Below the pieces are notes generated by a model. The model made no database searches and was not told where the DNA came from. It saw nothing but the letters and a program-made list of their open reading frames with translations. The position numbers were made by a program, and so were the translations under genes. A stretch of DNA of 64,000 nucleotides. It comes from Acinetobacter calcoaceticus DSM 30006 = CIP 81.8 (GTDB lineage Bacteria > Pseudomonadota > Gammaproteobacteria > Pseudomonadales > Moraxellaceae). Below, in pieces: positions 17,511 through 25,879 of the stretch (positions within the stretch are counted from its first letter, which is position 1; every line of letters begins with the position of its first letter). The stretch is taken from the NCBI RefSeq assembly GCF_000368965.1, contig NZ_KB849784.1:188641-252640 (forward strand), in the 5' to 3' direction.

Positions 17511-18224
17511 ATGCGCATTATTGGTCATCGTGGTGCACGCAAAGAAGCTCCTGAAAATACACTAGGTGGTTTTCAGCACTTAAAAAATCTAGGTATTCGT
17601 GGTGTCGAATTTGATATTCATCAGCTTCAAGATCAAGAATTAGTTGTGATCCATGATGACAACTTTTTACGTACCGCAGGAATAGATCAAATTGTTGAGC
17701 AATCTAATTTGTCTCAAGCATTATCATTTGATCATCGTCAAAACTGGCCCAATTGGCCAAACTCTGAACCAACACCTACACTTACAGGCGTTTTAAACTT
17801 ACTTGATAATTTCGATCATATTGAAGTTGAAGTAAAAGCTGTAAGAGACATGGCTTTAGCAGAAAGACTCGTTCAAAAGCTTGAGACTGAATTGCAGGGT
17901 TATGAGAAAGTCGTGACCATCACAAGTTTTGACCTTCAAATTTTAACTGCCTTACGTGAGATGAATTCTCAATTTAAACGTGGGTTGTTAGTTGAACTTC
18001 CAGTGGGTGCAATCGCAATTGAACTCGCTCATCAATATGGTTGCTGTCATATTGGCTGGCATGATCAACTCGCAACAGATGAAATGATTCAGCTTTCACA
18101 ACAAGCAAACCTAAATATTAGTGTTTGGACAGTAAATGACATTGAACGAGCTAAATCTTTACGGGATTTAGATGTACAGGGGCTAATTACAGATATTCCA
18201 ACTACGATGTTACAAGCTCTGTAA
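17511..18224 (+). CDS. Glycerophosphodiester phosphodiesterase
   Basis: 237 residues. Hydrolyses glycerophosphodiesters to glycerol 3-phosphate and an alcohol. The catalytic HRGARKEAPENTLGGF opens the protein, followed by GVEFDIHQLQDQELVVIHDD, which supplies the metal-binding Glu/Asp and the second catalytic His. EVEVKAV and VWTVNDIERAKSL are further family signatures. No signal peptide is present, so it is a cytoplasmic UgpQ-type enzyme. An imperfect hairpin (ATGGTCTC/GAGACCAT, 17455-17482) separates it from the adenosyltransferase gene, and a strong bidirectional terminator follows. Confidence 0.92.
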   Translation: MRIIGHRGARKEAPENTLGGFQHLKNLGIRGVEFDIHQLQDQELVVIHDDNFLRTAGIDQIVEQSNLSQALSFDHRQNWPNWPNSEPTPTLTGVLNLLDNFDHIEVEVKAVRDMALAERLVQKLETELQGYEKVVTITSFDLQILTALREMNSQFKRGLLVELPVGAIAIELAHQYGCCHIGWHDQLATDEMIQLSQQANLNISVWTVNDIERAKSLRDLDVQGLITDIPTTMLQAL

Positions 18225-18230
18225 ATATAA

Positions 18231-18257
18231 AAAAGGTGGTAAAACCACCTTTTATTA
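18231..18257. terminator. Bidirectional terminator
   Basis: AAAAGGTGGT-AAA-ACCACCTTTT with A/T tails on both sides, between the convergent glycerophosphodiesterase and META lipoprotein genes. Confidence 0.85.
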
Positions 18258-18794
18258 TTTCTTTTGTGCCTGAATGAGACGTTGCCCACTCTGATCAAGC
18301 AAATAGAGTGTATTCCCTACCAACTGAAATTTTTGAATACGCTGTAAAGAATCAATCAACTCTGCCTCTTGAGCCAACGCACCATCACAACTTGAATGTC
18401 CTGCATTAACCTGCATATCAAGTTTCTGTTGACTGAAATCAAAAGTATATCGACCAAAAACGCCATTACAACCCGTATGACCTGAGACTGTTTTGACAGC
18501 AGAATTTAAAGAAAGAACTGGCCATTGATTAAAAAACTTGGCCTTGTGACCATTAATCTGGGTAATTTGCCAATCAATATCTTGAATCCCATCAGGACTT
18601 ACTCTCTTTTTTACTACAGGAGGTTGTACGCGATGGACTGGTTTTACTTGAGCTTTCTGGCCTTTCTGAATATTTTGTTGTGGGGTACTTTGACATGCAG
18701 CTAATACAAGACTGATCGTGACCAAGACACACTTCAATGATAATTTTCTTGCAATATCAATGCTGTTCTTTTTTTTCAATCGTTGTACGTTCAT
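18255..18794 (-). CDS. META-domain lipoprotein (HslJ-like)
   Basis: About 179 residues from ATG 18792-18794, which has AGGAG upstream; the longer frame to 18830 is less likely. After a basic N-terminus comes a hydrophobic segment and lipobox (VLVTISLVLAAC), a Pro/Gln-rich linker, and a META domain with WQITQINGHKA and the hallmark VSGHTGCNGVFGRY plus a later SSCDG. META/HslJ proteins are envelope proteins linked to heat or drug stress in some bacteria; the molecular role is unknown. The basic stretch before the hydrophobic part is longer than usual for a lipoprotein signal. Divergent from the desaturase gene. Confidence 0.82.
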   Translation of the reverse strand: MNVQRLKKKNSIDIARKLSLKCVLVTISLVLAACQSTPQQNIQKGQKAQVKPVHRVQPPVVKKRVSPDGIQDIDWQITQINGHKAKFFNQWPVLSLNSAVKTVSGHTGCNGVFGRYTFDFSQQKLDMQVNAGHSSCDGALAQEAELIDSLQRIQKFQLVGNTLYLLDQSGQRLIQAQKK

Positions 18795-18875
18795 TAAACA
18801 ACTTCTCCTACTTGAAAAACTCTGTGACATGGTTTAAATCTGTTACCGTTCTTTCAATACATCTGTACAATAATG

Positions 18876-18901
18876 TTAGTGATTCTCACTAAGCACGTGC
18901 T
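18876..18901. promoter_or_regulatory. Two adjacent palindromes in the desaturase upstream region
   Basis: TTAGTGA-TTC-TCACTAA (18876-18892) is followed directly by AGCACGTGCT (18892-18901), a perfect 10-mer palindrome. They overlap a plausible -10 (TAATAT) for the desaturase gene. Such symmetry suits a TetR- or LysR-type regulator of fatty acid unsaturation, but none is encoded here. Confidence 0.45.
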
Positions 18902-19002
18902 AATATGAAGGATAGAATAGCAATATATCTTGATGATTGGTTTTGCTATGTCGTTTTGTCTTTGTACCTTGTCTGACAAGGTTTCTAGGAGCGCTGCCGG
19001 AT

Positions 19003-20175
19003 ATGACTTCCGCCCCACTCAAAGCCCCAATTAACTGGACCGCTAGCATTACCTTAATTGGTTTACCAGTTCTTGCTGCAATCATAATCCCGATTTATGC
19101 GTATTATTATGATTTTAGTGTAAGTGCATGGGTAAGCTTATTTTTTCTTTTAGCTCTAAGTAGTATGGGGATTACTGCTGGTTATCACCGCCTGTGGGCT
19201 CACCGAGCTTATGAAGCGTCGTTACCACTTAAAATTCTTTTAATGATTGGTGGTACATTTGCCGTGCAAAATAGTATTTTGTTCTGGGCATCTGGTCACC
19301 GTACACACCATCGACATGTTGATCATGTTGATGAAGATCCATATTCAATTAAACGTGGTTTTTGGTATGCCCATATGGGTTGGATGATCCGCGATCATTC
19401 ACCATCTGAGCCAGATTTTAAAAACGCACCAGACTTATTAAACGATAAACTGGTGATGTTCCAACATAAATACTATGGTTTACTCGTAGTTGCAGTTCAT
19501 GTTGGAATTTTAGGCTTAATTGGTTGGGCAACTGGCGATTTGTGGGGTGTAGTCCTTATAGGTGGTCTATTGCGTTTAATCATTAGCCATCAAGTGACTT
19601 TCTTCATCAACTCGCTTTGCCACATGTGGGGTAACCGTCCTTATACAGACGAAAACACTGCACGTGATAATTTCTGGTTAGCCATTGCTACTTGGGGCGA
19701 GGGTTACCATAACTACCATCACATCTTCCAATACGATTATCGTAATGGTGTGAAATGGTGGCAATATGATCCAACAAAATGGTTGATCTGGTCATGTTCT
19801 AAACTTGGTTTAGCTAAAAATTTACGTCGTATTCCAAGCTTTAATATTAAAAAAGCAGAATTAGCGATGAAATTTAAATACGCTGAACAAGACCTTGCTA
19901 TTTATGGTCACAATGTAAATGCTGATATGACTCAGATGAAACAACGTATTGCTCAGGAATACGAAGCTTTTACCCATACATTAAATGACTGGGCAAAGCT
20001 AAAAGAACAAGAACTACAAGCGAAAAAAGCAGCAATGGCTGAAAAGATTCATAGAATGGATCACAAGCTTAAAGTTGATTTTCAATTGCTTGAACACCGT
20101 TTAAGTCATCATCGTGAGTGTTTAGAAACTTTAATGCGTAACATTAAAAAGAACACTAATGTAGTATCAGACTAA
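19003..20175 (+). CDS. Acyl-CoA/fatty acid delta-9-type desaturase with helical C-terminal extension
   Basis: Inserts a double bond into acyl chains at the membrane. The ATG at 19003 gives 390 residues; AGGAG lies 11 bases upstream. Membrane segments (SITLIGLPVLAAIIIPIYAY, ALSSMGITAGYH, further pairs) alternate with the three histidine boxes HRLWAH, HRTHHRH and HNYHH that bind the di-iron centre. The last roughly 110 residues (from IKKAELAMKFKY) are charged and helical, probably coiled coil, beyond the catalytic core. The leader carries a small ACCTTG/CAAGGT hairpin just before the ribosome site. It resembles DesB/DesC of Pseudomonas; substrate position is inferred. Confidence 0.92.
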   Translation: MTSAPLKAPINWTASITLIGLPVLAAIIIPIYAYYYDFSVSAWVSLFFLLALSSMGITAGYHRLWAHRAYEASLPLKILLMIGGTFAVQNSILFWASGHRTHHRHVDHVDEDPYSIKRGFWYAHMGWMIRDHSPSEPDFKNAPDLLNDKLVMFQHKYYGLLVVAVHVGILGLIGWATGDLWGVVLIGGLLRLIISHQVTFFINSLCHMWGNRPYTDENTARDNFWLAIATWGEGYHNYHHIFQYDYRNGVKWWQYDPTKWLIWSCSKLGLAKNLRRIPSFNIKKAELAMKFKYAEQDLAIYGHNVNADMTQMKQRIAQEYEAFTHTLNDWAKLKEQELQAKKAAMAEKIHRMDHKLKVDFQLLEHRLSHHRECLETLMRNIKKNTNVVSD

Positions 20176-20190
20176 AATAAGTTCTTATCT

Positions 20191-20217
20191 AAAATAGCTC
20201 TTTCGGGAGCTATTTTT
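20191..20217 (+). terminator. Rho-independent terminator after the desaturase gene
   Basis: AAAATAGCTC and GGAGCTATTTT form the stem around TTTCG, with a terminal T-run. Confidence 0.85.
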
Positions 20218-20274
20218 ATGCCCGCTTTTTAACTATGGTATAGTGAAATCTGCTTTCTCTATTTTGCCAAGCCC

Positions 20275-21717
20275 ATGCAATTTAATCCGCTCTATCCTTC
20301 ACTTCCGTCTAAATTATTCCATGTTCAGCACCCATCACCTTTACGTGGTGCAAAAGCAGGTCATTTCAATACTGCTTTGGCAGATGAACTGCAATGGTCA
20401 GAAGACGAAAAAAATGCATGGGTTGAAATCTGTAGCGGACAGCGTACTTTTACTCAATTTCCTTCTCTTGCTATGGTCTATGCTGGTCACCAATTCGGAC
20501 AATGGGCGGGACAACTCGGTGATGGTCGTGGCTTACTGATTGCGCAAATACTTAATACAAAGGGTCAAACCATAGATTTACATCTAAAAGGTGCAGGCCC
20601 GACACCCTATTCAAGAATGGGAGACGGACGCGCAGTGTTGCGTTCTGTGGTTCGTGAATATTTAGCTGGGCATGCTTTAAATGCTTTAGGAGTCGCTTCT
20701 AGTCACGCGGTAGGTTTTACAACCTCCACTCAAGGGGTACAGCGCGAAAAACTAGAATTGGGAGCAATGTTACTAAGAACATCTGAATGTCATATCCGTT
20801 TAGGGCATTTTGAATGGATTAATCAATACGCTCCAGAGTTGCTTTCAGAATTCACTCAAAAATGTATTGAGTGGCATTATCCTGAGTGCCTAGAAACTGA
20901 GAACCCTATTTTATCTTTTGCCAAAAAAGTGGTTGAACGTACTGCAATCATGATTGCTAAATGGCAGTTGGTTGGATTTGCTCATGGTGTGATGAATACA
21001 GACAATCTTAACATTACTGGTTCTACACTCGATTTTGGTCCATATGGCTTTATGGAGCGTTTCCGCCCGAACTGGATTAATAACCACTCGGATTATCAAG
21101 GCCGTTATACTTACCAAAATCAACCAAGTATAGGTCATTGGAATTTATGGACGTGGTTAAACAATTTGATTCCACTTGCTGAACCTGAACAAAAGGATCA
21201 GTTCAAAGAAGAGTTAGCGCGTTGCTTAGAACAATTTGAACCAACCTTCATGGAACATTACACAACTGGTTTATGTAAAAAAATGGGATTACCTCATTTT
21301 CATAAAGACAGCCTTGATTGTAGTTTTAGTTTTTTAAAAATCTTACAAACTGAACAACTCGACTACACTCAGAGCTTTATCCGACTTCAAAATAAAGAAT
21401 ATAAAACTCTACGAGATGATTGCCTTGATATTCGACAGTTTGATGAGTTTCTTAACCAATATCAAAGCATTCGTGAACATCAAGATACAGATGAGCTTGA
21501 TGCGAATATGCAAAAAGCTAATCCAGTTTATATATTACGGAATCACATGGCTCAACGTGCTATTGAAGCAGCTGAACGAGATGATTTTAGCGAAGTAGAC
21601 CGTTTGTTTAAGCTGCTTGATCAGCCGTATACAAGACAACCAGAACTTGAACAGCCACAAGATTTAGGTCCTTTACCCAGTGACGTACCAGATGTAGCGG
21701 TAAGCTGTTCTTCTTAA
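20275..21717 (+). CDS. selO: Protein adenylyltransferase SelO (YdiU)
   Basis: A pseudokinase-fold enzyme that transfers AMP from ATP to Ser/Thr/Tyr of target proteins, linked to redox stress. 480 residues, full length. Visible: VYAGHQFGQWAGQLGDGRG (nucleotide loop), HLKGAGPTPYSRMGDGRAVLRS, HGVMNTDNLNITG and DFGPYGFME (metal-binding Asp). The C-terminus ends in VSCSS: the cysteine three residues from the end matches the selenocysteine position of eukaryotic SelO. The ATG start MQFNPLYPSL is supported by the typical N-terminus. Single gene with its own short upstream region. Confidence 0.95.
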   Translation: MQFNPLYPSLPSKLFHVQHPSPLRGAKAGHFNTALADELQWSEDEKNAWVEICSGQRTFTQFPSLAMVYAGHQFGQWAGQLGDGRGLLIAQILNTKGQTIDLHLKGAGPTPYSRMGDGRAVLRSVVREYLAGHALNALGVASSHAVGFTTSTQGVQREKLELGAMLLRTSECHIRLGHFEWINQYAPELLSEFTQKCIEWHYPECLETENPILSFAKKVVERTAIMIAKWQLVGFAHGVMNTDNLNITGSTLDFGPYGFMERFRPNWINNHSDYQGRYTYQNQPSIGHWNLWTWLNNLIPLAEPEQKDQFKEELARCLEQFEPTFMEHYTTGLCKKMGLPHFHKDSLDCSFSFLKILQTEQLDYTQSFIRLQNKEYKTLRDDCLDIRQFDEFLNQYQSIREHQDTDELDANMQKANPVYILRNHMAQRAIEAAERDDFSEVDRLFKLLDQPYTRQPELEQPQDLGPLPSDVPDVAVSCSS

Positions 21718-21794
21718 TATTTTAAAAGACTAAAACTCTCTTAAGCCGCTTTAGTGGTAGCTTAGAGAGTTTCTTAAACATTAAAGAATAATAT

Positions 21795-22376
21795 ATGAAA
21801 ATTAGACCTATCATTATTTGTACACTTCTCATGATTCCATTGGGAATCGCTTTTTATAATTATGAAAAATATTTACCGACTTTTACATCATCCCACAAGG
21901 CTCTTTCAACCGAAGAGATCTTAGAACTAATTAAGACTAAGCCCATCACATCAATTGAAGTATTTAAAAATCAACGCGTACTTCTACTCAAAAATAATAA
22001 TGAGGTGATTCGTCGTTATCCTATTCGTCTAGGCTTTAACCCTGAAGGACATAAACACTTTGAAAATGATGGTAAAACACCTGAAGGTGTTTATTCTATA
22101 GATTGGCGAAACTCACAAAGTGCGTACTATAAATCTTTGCATATCTCCTATCCCGATGTGAAAGATATTGCCTATGCTAAGCAACATAATCAACCAACCG
22201 GTGGAGATATCATGATTCATGGATCTGTTCCAAAATCCTTACTATCGATGCCTTTTAGCTCAACTTATATGCCCCATAAAGATTGGACTTTAGGATGTAT
22301 CGCCGTTAGAAATGTAGATATAGACGAGATTTGGCAATTCGTGCCGAATCATACAAAGATTATAATTTATCCATAA
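21795..22376 (+). CDS. L,D-transpeptidase-family (YkuD) protein
   Basis: 193 residues with one N-terminal hydrophobic segment (IIICTLLMIPLGIAFY) acting as signal or membrane anchor. The YkuD catalytic domain shows SIEVFKNQRVLLL, GFNPEGHKHFENDGKTPEG, MIHGSVP and the active-site DWTLGCIAV, where the Cys of (S/T)xGC is the nucleophile. These enzymes form 3-3 peptidoglycan cross-links or attach proteins to the wall; this short form resembles the ErfK/YafK-like group, so its exact reaction is uncertain. The final codons overlap an imperfect DnaA-box sequence, and the gene converges with baeR. Confidence 0.86.
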   Translation: MKIRPIIICTLLMIPLGIAFYNYEKYLPTFTSSHKALSTEEILELIKTKPITSIEVFKNQRVLLLKNNNEVIRRYPIRLGFNPEGHKHFENDGKTPEGVYSIDWRNSQSAYYKSLHISYPDVKDIAYAKQHNQPTGGDIMIHGSVPKSLLSMPFSSTYMPHKDWTLGCIAVRNVDIDEIWQFVPNHTKIIIYP

Positions 22377-22427
22377 AATCTTTAAAATTATCCACATTTT
22401 CTGTGGATAACATTGTGGTTATCCACA
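22367..22427. other. Cluster of DnaA-box sequences
   Basis: Three perfect 9-mers of the DnaA consensus TTATCCACA lie within 40 bp: 22388-22396 (+), 22402-22410 (reverse, TGTGGATAA) and 22419-22427 (+). A fourth, TTATCCATA at 22367-22375, differs by one base and overlaps the end of the upstream gene. They occupy the gap between convergent genes, where no promoter is needed. The first two also form a hairpin that reads as TTATCCACA-GAAAA-TGTGGATAA with a T-rich tail in the baeR direction, so terminator function is an alternative. Confidence 0.75.
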
Positions 22428-22447
22428 GAATAACTTTCGCTAGTGTT

Positions 22448-23134
22448 TTACTCTTCAGGATATTCGAAGCGGTAACCTACACCGTAAACTGCTTGAATCC
22501 ACTCATGGCGGTTACCAGTTTCAGCCGCTTCACTAATTTTTCGGCGCAAGTTTTTGATATGACTGTCAATCACACGATCGGCAACGTCAAAACTATCTGG
22601 ATTAATATGATCCAATAATTGTGCTCGTGAATAGACTTGTCCAACATGCTCTAAAAATAGCTCAAGTAAACGAAATTCGGTTGGCGTTAAGCTCAACGAT
22701 TTTTGTTGATACCAAATTCTTTGCTGTGCTTTATCAATTCGGAAAGAATCATTTTGTTCAGGTTCTGCCTTACGTTCTAAACGGCGTAAAACTGCCTGTA
22801 CGCGAGCAACCAACTCTTTTGGACTAAACGGTTTACATACATAATCATCAGCGCCCATATTCAGACCCAAGACGCGGTCGATTTCTTCGGTACGAGCAGT
22901 CACCATAATAATCGGCAAATCTGACTGTTCACGAACCTTACGGCAAATGGTCAAACCATCCATTCGTGGAACCATTAAGTCCAGAACCATTAAATTAGGT
23001 TTACGTTGCTGGAAACTCGCATAGGCATCTTGACCATCATGAAACATACTTACTTCAAAACCGGCAGCTTCAAGATAATCACGCACCAAATGCGCCAATT
23101 CGACTTCATCTTCAACCAACATCACATGTTTCAT
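22448..23134 (-). CDS. baeR: Response regulator BaeR
   Basis: An OmpR-family response regulator, 228 residues. The receiver domain has the acidic pair in LVEDE, the phospho-acceptor Asp in MVLDLMVPRMDG, the Thr in MVTART and the Lys in VCKPFSP. The C-terminal winged helix shows LTPTEFRLLELF and VIDSHIKNLRRKI. The sequence fits the Acinetobacter BaeR I remember, which with BaeS controls RND efflux genes (adeABC, adeIJK) and responds to envelope and osmotic stress. It lies downstream of baeS with a 21-bp gap, in one operon. Confidence 0.93.
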   Translation of the reverse strand: MKHVMLVEDEVELAHLVRDYLEAAGFEVSMFHDGQDAYASFQQRKPNLMVLDLMVPRMDGLTICRKVREQSDLPIIMVTARTEEIDRVLGLNMGADDYVCKPFSPKELVARVQAVLRRLERKAEPEQNDSFRIDKAQQRIWYQQKSLSLTPTEFRLLELFLEHVGQVYSRAQLLDHINPDSFDVADRVIDSHIKNLRRKISEAAETGNRHEWIQAVYGVGYRFEYPEE

Positions 23135-23155
23135 GAGATATTTTTCCTTTTATAT

Positions 23156-24820
23156 TTAACTCTGCTTTTTAAAAGTGAGTACACAACGTAAACCACCTAA
23201 TGGTGAATGTTCAAAACTGAGTGTACCACCGAGCGCCTGCGCAATTTTACAAGACAAAGCCAAGCCTAGTCCTGTTCCACCTGTACTACGCGTACGCGAA
23301 TCATCTACGCGATAGAATCGTTCACCTAAACGAGATAACTGCTCATCATTTAAACCAAATGGACTGTCATCAACATACAAAGTCCACTCCTGTTGAGTTT
23401 GAGCTGTATGAATATGAATTTTGCCACCTGTTTCTGTGTAACGAATACTATTACTAATTAAATTAACAATAATCTGTTTAAACCGATCACGATCTAATAA
23501 TAACGGAGAACTTGTTCCTTCAACTTGAATTTCGAGACCAGCCTGCTCAAGTTTCGGTTTAAAGTTCTCAACCTCTTGTAATACAACTTCCCACGGATTT
23601 ACAGAACTCAAATAACACTTAAGCTGCTGGGCATCTGCCTGCGCCAAGTCTGCAAGGTCTTGTGTTAATTTTTTCAGGCTTGAAACCTGACGCATCATCG
23701 CATCAAGATGTTCAGGGGTTGCCTTTCGAATACCGTCTTGCATCGCTTCAATTTGTGCTTGCAATACAGCCAATGGCGTTTTTAATTCATGGGAAGTATC
23801 CGCTACCCATTGACGACGTGATTCTTCATGCCGATGTAAAATTTCTGCCAAATGGTTCAATTGGGTGGATAGATCACCTAATTCATCATTTCGCTTAATA
23901 ACAACTTGATGCTGATAATTTCCTTTCGTTAATTCATTTGTCGCATTTAATAAACGCTGAATCGGTTTCTTAAAATAAGTCGCCATCAATAGCGCTGCAA
24001 CTAAACTTGAGAGCAAGGTTAAAGCATAAATTAAGAGTAAGTAACGTTTTTGATTACTAAAGAAATTAATACTTAAAGCATCTTCTTTATCTAAAACGGG
24101 TTTTAAGCCCAAATATCCCACGACTTGATTGTTTAAGATAATCGGGCGAAATGACATCTGATCTGAAGAAGGCGGTTCACCAACGACAAACTGGTGATTT
24201 GCATCATATAAAGATAAACGAGAACTTAAACCCAAACGGTCAGGTAAAGCAATAAAACGCTTCTTACCATTTTGAGTTTCAATATCTTTTAAGCTCCCCT
24301 TCTTTGACTTATTTTTATCATCACTTGGGCGAAACTGGTTTGCACTTAAAGGGAAACGTAGCCCTTCAAACGGTTGATATTGAGAAGGTAAATTTTGCTC
24401 AAGCGTTTTTAACTCTTCATCGCTAAAAATAGTATTTTTATTTGTCGGCGTAACTTCGGGTGAAATATTGATGAGGGCATGTTCATCGAAAGAGTGCTGT
24501 TGTATGGCAATATCATATTGGCGACGAAGCCACCACTGCGAGAGGCGATCATAATCATCGGGAGCCGCAGTCCCTTCGATTTGTAAAATTTGTGCCTGAA
24601 TCGCATTTCCCCAATCATGGTACACCGTATAGACATTGCCAAGATTGGTAATGAGACGGTCGAGCTTTTGCATTTCAACGTCGGCCACATATTTGGCAAA
24701 GTTCTTTTGCATTGTCCAGTGCAAAACGCTCAAGCTTGCAGTCGCAATAAGCAATGTGGTGAGCAAGACTGTCAAAAACAACCGTAATGCAATGGGAACA
24801 CGTAGAACGTTCAAAAGCAC
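23156..24820 (-). CDS. baeS: Sensor histidine kinase BaeS
   Basis: 554 residues. Two transmembrane helices (IALRLFLTVLLTTLLIATA near the start and YLLLIYALTLLSSLVAALL around 265) flank a periplasmic sensor region; then a HAMP linker, HisKA with the phospho-histidine in ADTSHELKTPLAVL, and HATPase_c with NLISNSIRYTETG and GGTGLGLALSCKIAQALGG. The start is GTG at 24820 or possibly TTG at 24814, which has the better-placed GAGAGAG. It is transcribed ahead of baeR. The long palindromic stretch lies directly upstream. Confidence 0.93.
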   Translation of the reverse strand: MLLNVLRVPIALRLFLTVLLTTLLIATASLSVLHWTMQKNFAKYVADVEMQKLDRLITNLGNVYTVYHDWGNAIQAQILQIEGTAAPDDYDRLSQWWLRRQYDIAIQQHSFDEHALINISPEVTPTNKNTIFSDEELKTLEQNLPSQYQPFEGLRFPLSANQFRPSDDKNKSKKGSLKDIETQNGKKRFIALPDRLGLSSRLSLYDANHQFVVGEPPSSDQMSFRPIILNNQVVGYLGLKPVLDKEDALSINFFSNQKRYLLLIYALTLLSSLVAALLMATYFKKPIQRLLNATNELTKGNYQHQVVIKRNDELGDLSTQLNHLAEILHRHEESRRQWVADTSHELKTPLAVLQAQIEAMQDGIRKATPEHLDAMMRQVSSLKKLTQDLADLAQADAQQLKCYLSSVNPWEVVLQEVENFKPKLEQAGLEIQVEGTSSPLLLDRDRFKQIIVNLISNSIRYTETGGKIHIHTAQTQQEWTLYVDDSPFGLNDEQLSRLGERFYRVDDSRTRSTGGTGLGLALSCKIAQALGGTLSFEHSPLGGLRCVLTFKKQS

Positions 24821-24870
24821 TCTCTCATTTTTACGCTAAAGGGGGTCTGCTGGTACTTCATTTGATAATT

Positions 24871-25077
24871 GTGACGAAGGCTATTTTTCTTGTATTTCTA
24901 GGCAAGAGATACGCAGCTTAGTGATCTAAGCAAGTAACTCTTAACGACGAAATGCTGAAAAATAGTCCCGTCCTGAAAGGTTATGGCTAAAACTGCCATA
25001 ATCTTCGTTATGAAGCTTGCCAAGGACATATCATTGCCTGTGCTTCATGCCTCGTTTATGTGGTTTTAGCCTATAAC
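24871..25077. repeat. Two long imperfect palindromes in tandem (structured intergenic element)
   Basis: Element 1 (24879-24968): GGCTATTTTTC pairs with GAAAAATAGTCC, AAGAG (24904) with CTCTT (24938), and the centre is GCTTAG-TGAT-CTAAGC (24916-24931). Element 2 (24980-25077): GTTATGGCTAAAAC pairs with GTTTTAGCCTATAAC, CATAA (24997) with TTATG (25056), and ATGAAGC (25010) with GCTTCAT (25042). Both could fold into hairpins of about 90-100 nt. They occupy most of the 392-bp gap between baeS and the small lipoprotein gene. No coding frame is seen. They could be non-autonomous palindromic repeats or structured RNAs. Confidence 0.7.
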
Positions 25078-25212
25078 ACAATTCATAAAATGAACTACCA
25101 ACAGACCCTAACATTGTAACCAACAACGAAAAGAAAAACTCTCCATTGTTTCTACATCTTTATTATCTAATCTTTAAGCCATCAGTAAACACAACATTAA
25201 AAGGCTTTAATT

Positions 25213-25590
25213 ATGAAAATGACGGCAAAAATTGCATTATTCAGTGCGGCAATTGTAACTATGGGCAGTTTAGCAGCTTGTCAATCAACGTCTCAGCCAC
25301 AAAAACCAGAACATCACATGATGCAAGATGGCCCACGTGAAGGTCACCATCGTATGAAGCACCGTGAATTCACACCAGAACAAAAAGCAAAGTGGGAACA
25401 ACATCGTGAAGAACGTAAAGCTCGCTTTGAACAAATCCAAAAAGCTTGTGATGGTAAAGCAAATGGACAAGCAGTGAATGTCCAAGTTGGCGATAAAACA
25501 ATTGAAGGTACTTGTAACCTTCGTTTTGAACCAAAACGCCCTCAACCACCAGTTAACGCCCCTGCTCCTGCACCAACTCAAGCAAAATAA
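25213..25590 (+). CDS. Small His-rich lipoprotein of unknown function
   Basis: 125 residues. A clear lipoprotein signal (MKMTAKIALFSAAIVTMGSL, lipobox LAAC) is followed by a His/Met/Lys/Glu-rich helical segment (HHMMQD, HHRMKHREFTPEQKAKW) and a small C-terminal part with two cysteines (KACDGK and GTCNL). The tail is Pro/Ala-rich. The first half recalls Spy/CpxP-like helical periplasmic proteins and metal-binding leaders, but no family can be named. It is divergent from baeSR, so envelope-stress control is possible though unproven. A strong terminator follows. Confidence 0.78.
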   Translation: MKMTAKIALFSAAIVTMGSLAACQSTSQPQKPEHHMMQDGPREGHHRMKHREFTPEQKAKWEQHREERKARFEQIQKACDGKANGQAVNVQVGDKTIEGTCNLRFEPKRPQPPVNAPAPAPTQAK

Positions 25591-25605
25591 TTCTAAAAAA
25601 CATGT

Positions 25606-25636
25606 AACAAAAGGCGCCAATAGGCGCCTTTTGTTT
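25606..25636 (+). terminator. Rho-independent terminator
   Basis: AAAAGGCGCC-AATA-GGCGCCTTTT followed by GTTT, just after the small lipoprotein gene. Confidence 0.88.
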
Positions 25637-25879
25637 ATACATAACTATTTACGATTTTGACTATTTGTATCATATAAACATAACCAAAAGTGTTTACACT
25701 CAAAGCACTTAGCTAGTTTAAGCATTTTTTTCTTGACTTTGCAGTCACAAAGTAAAGGTCCCGAGGTGCTTGTGCAGTTATGCAAGTTGTTGCACGATGT
25801 AATAGTCCAAGGTGCCTCATGGCACATTCTCATAGATTAAGATTATAACTCTGGTTTCACCAGTATTGAGGAACCCGAT

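Noticed and set aside
22448..24820. Assignment of this two-component pair to BfmRS or AdeRS
   Set aside because: The regulator sequence (LVEDEVELAHLVRDYLEAAGF) and the kinase size fit BaeRS rather than the remembered BfmR sequence, and no adeABC genes are adjacent.
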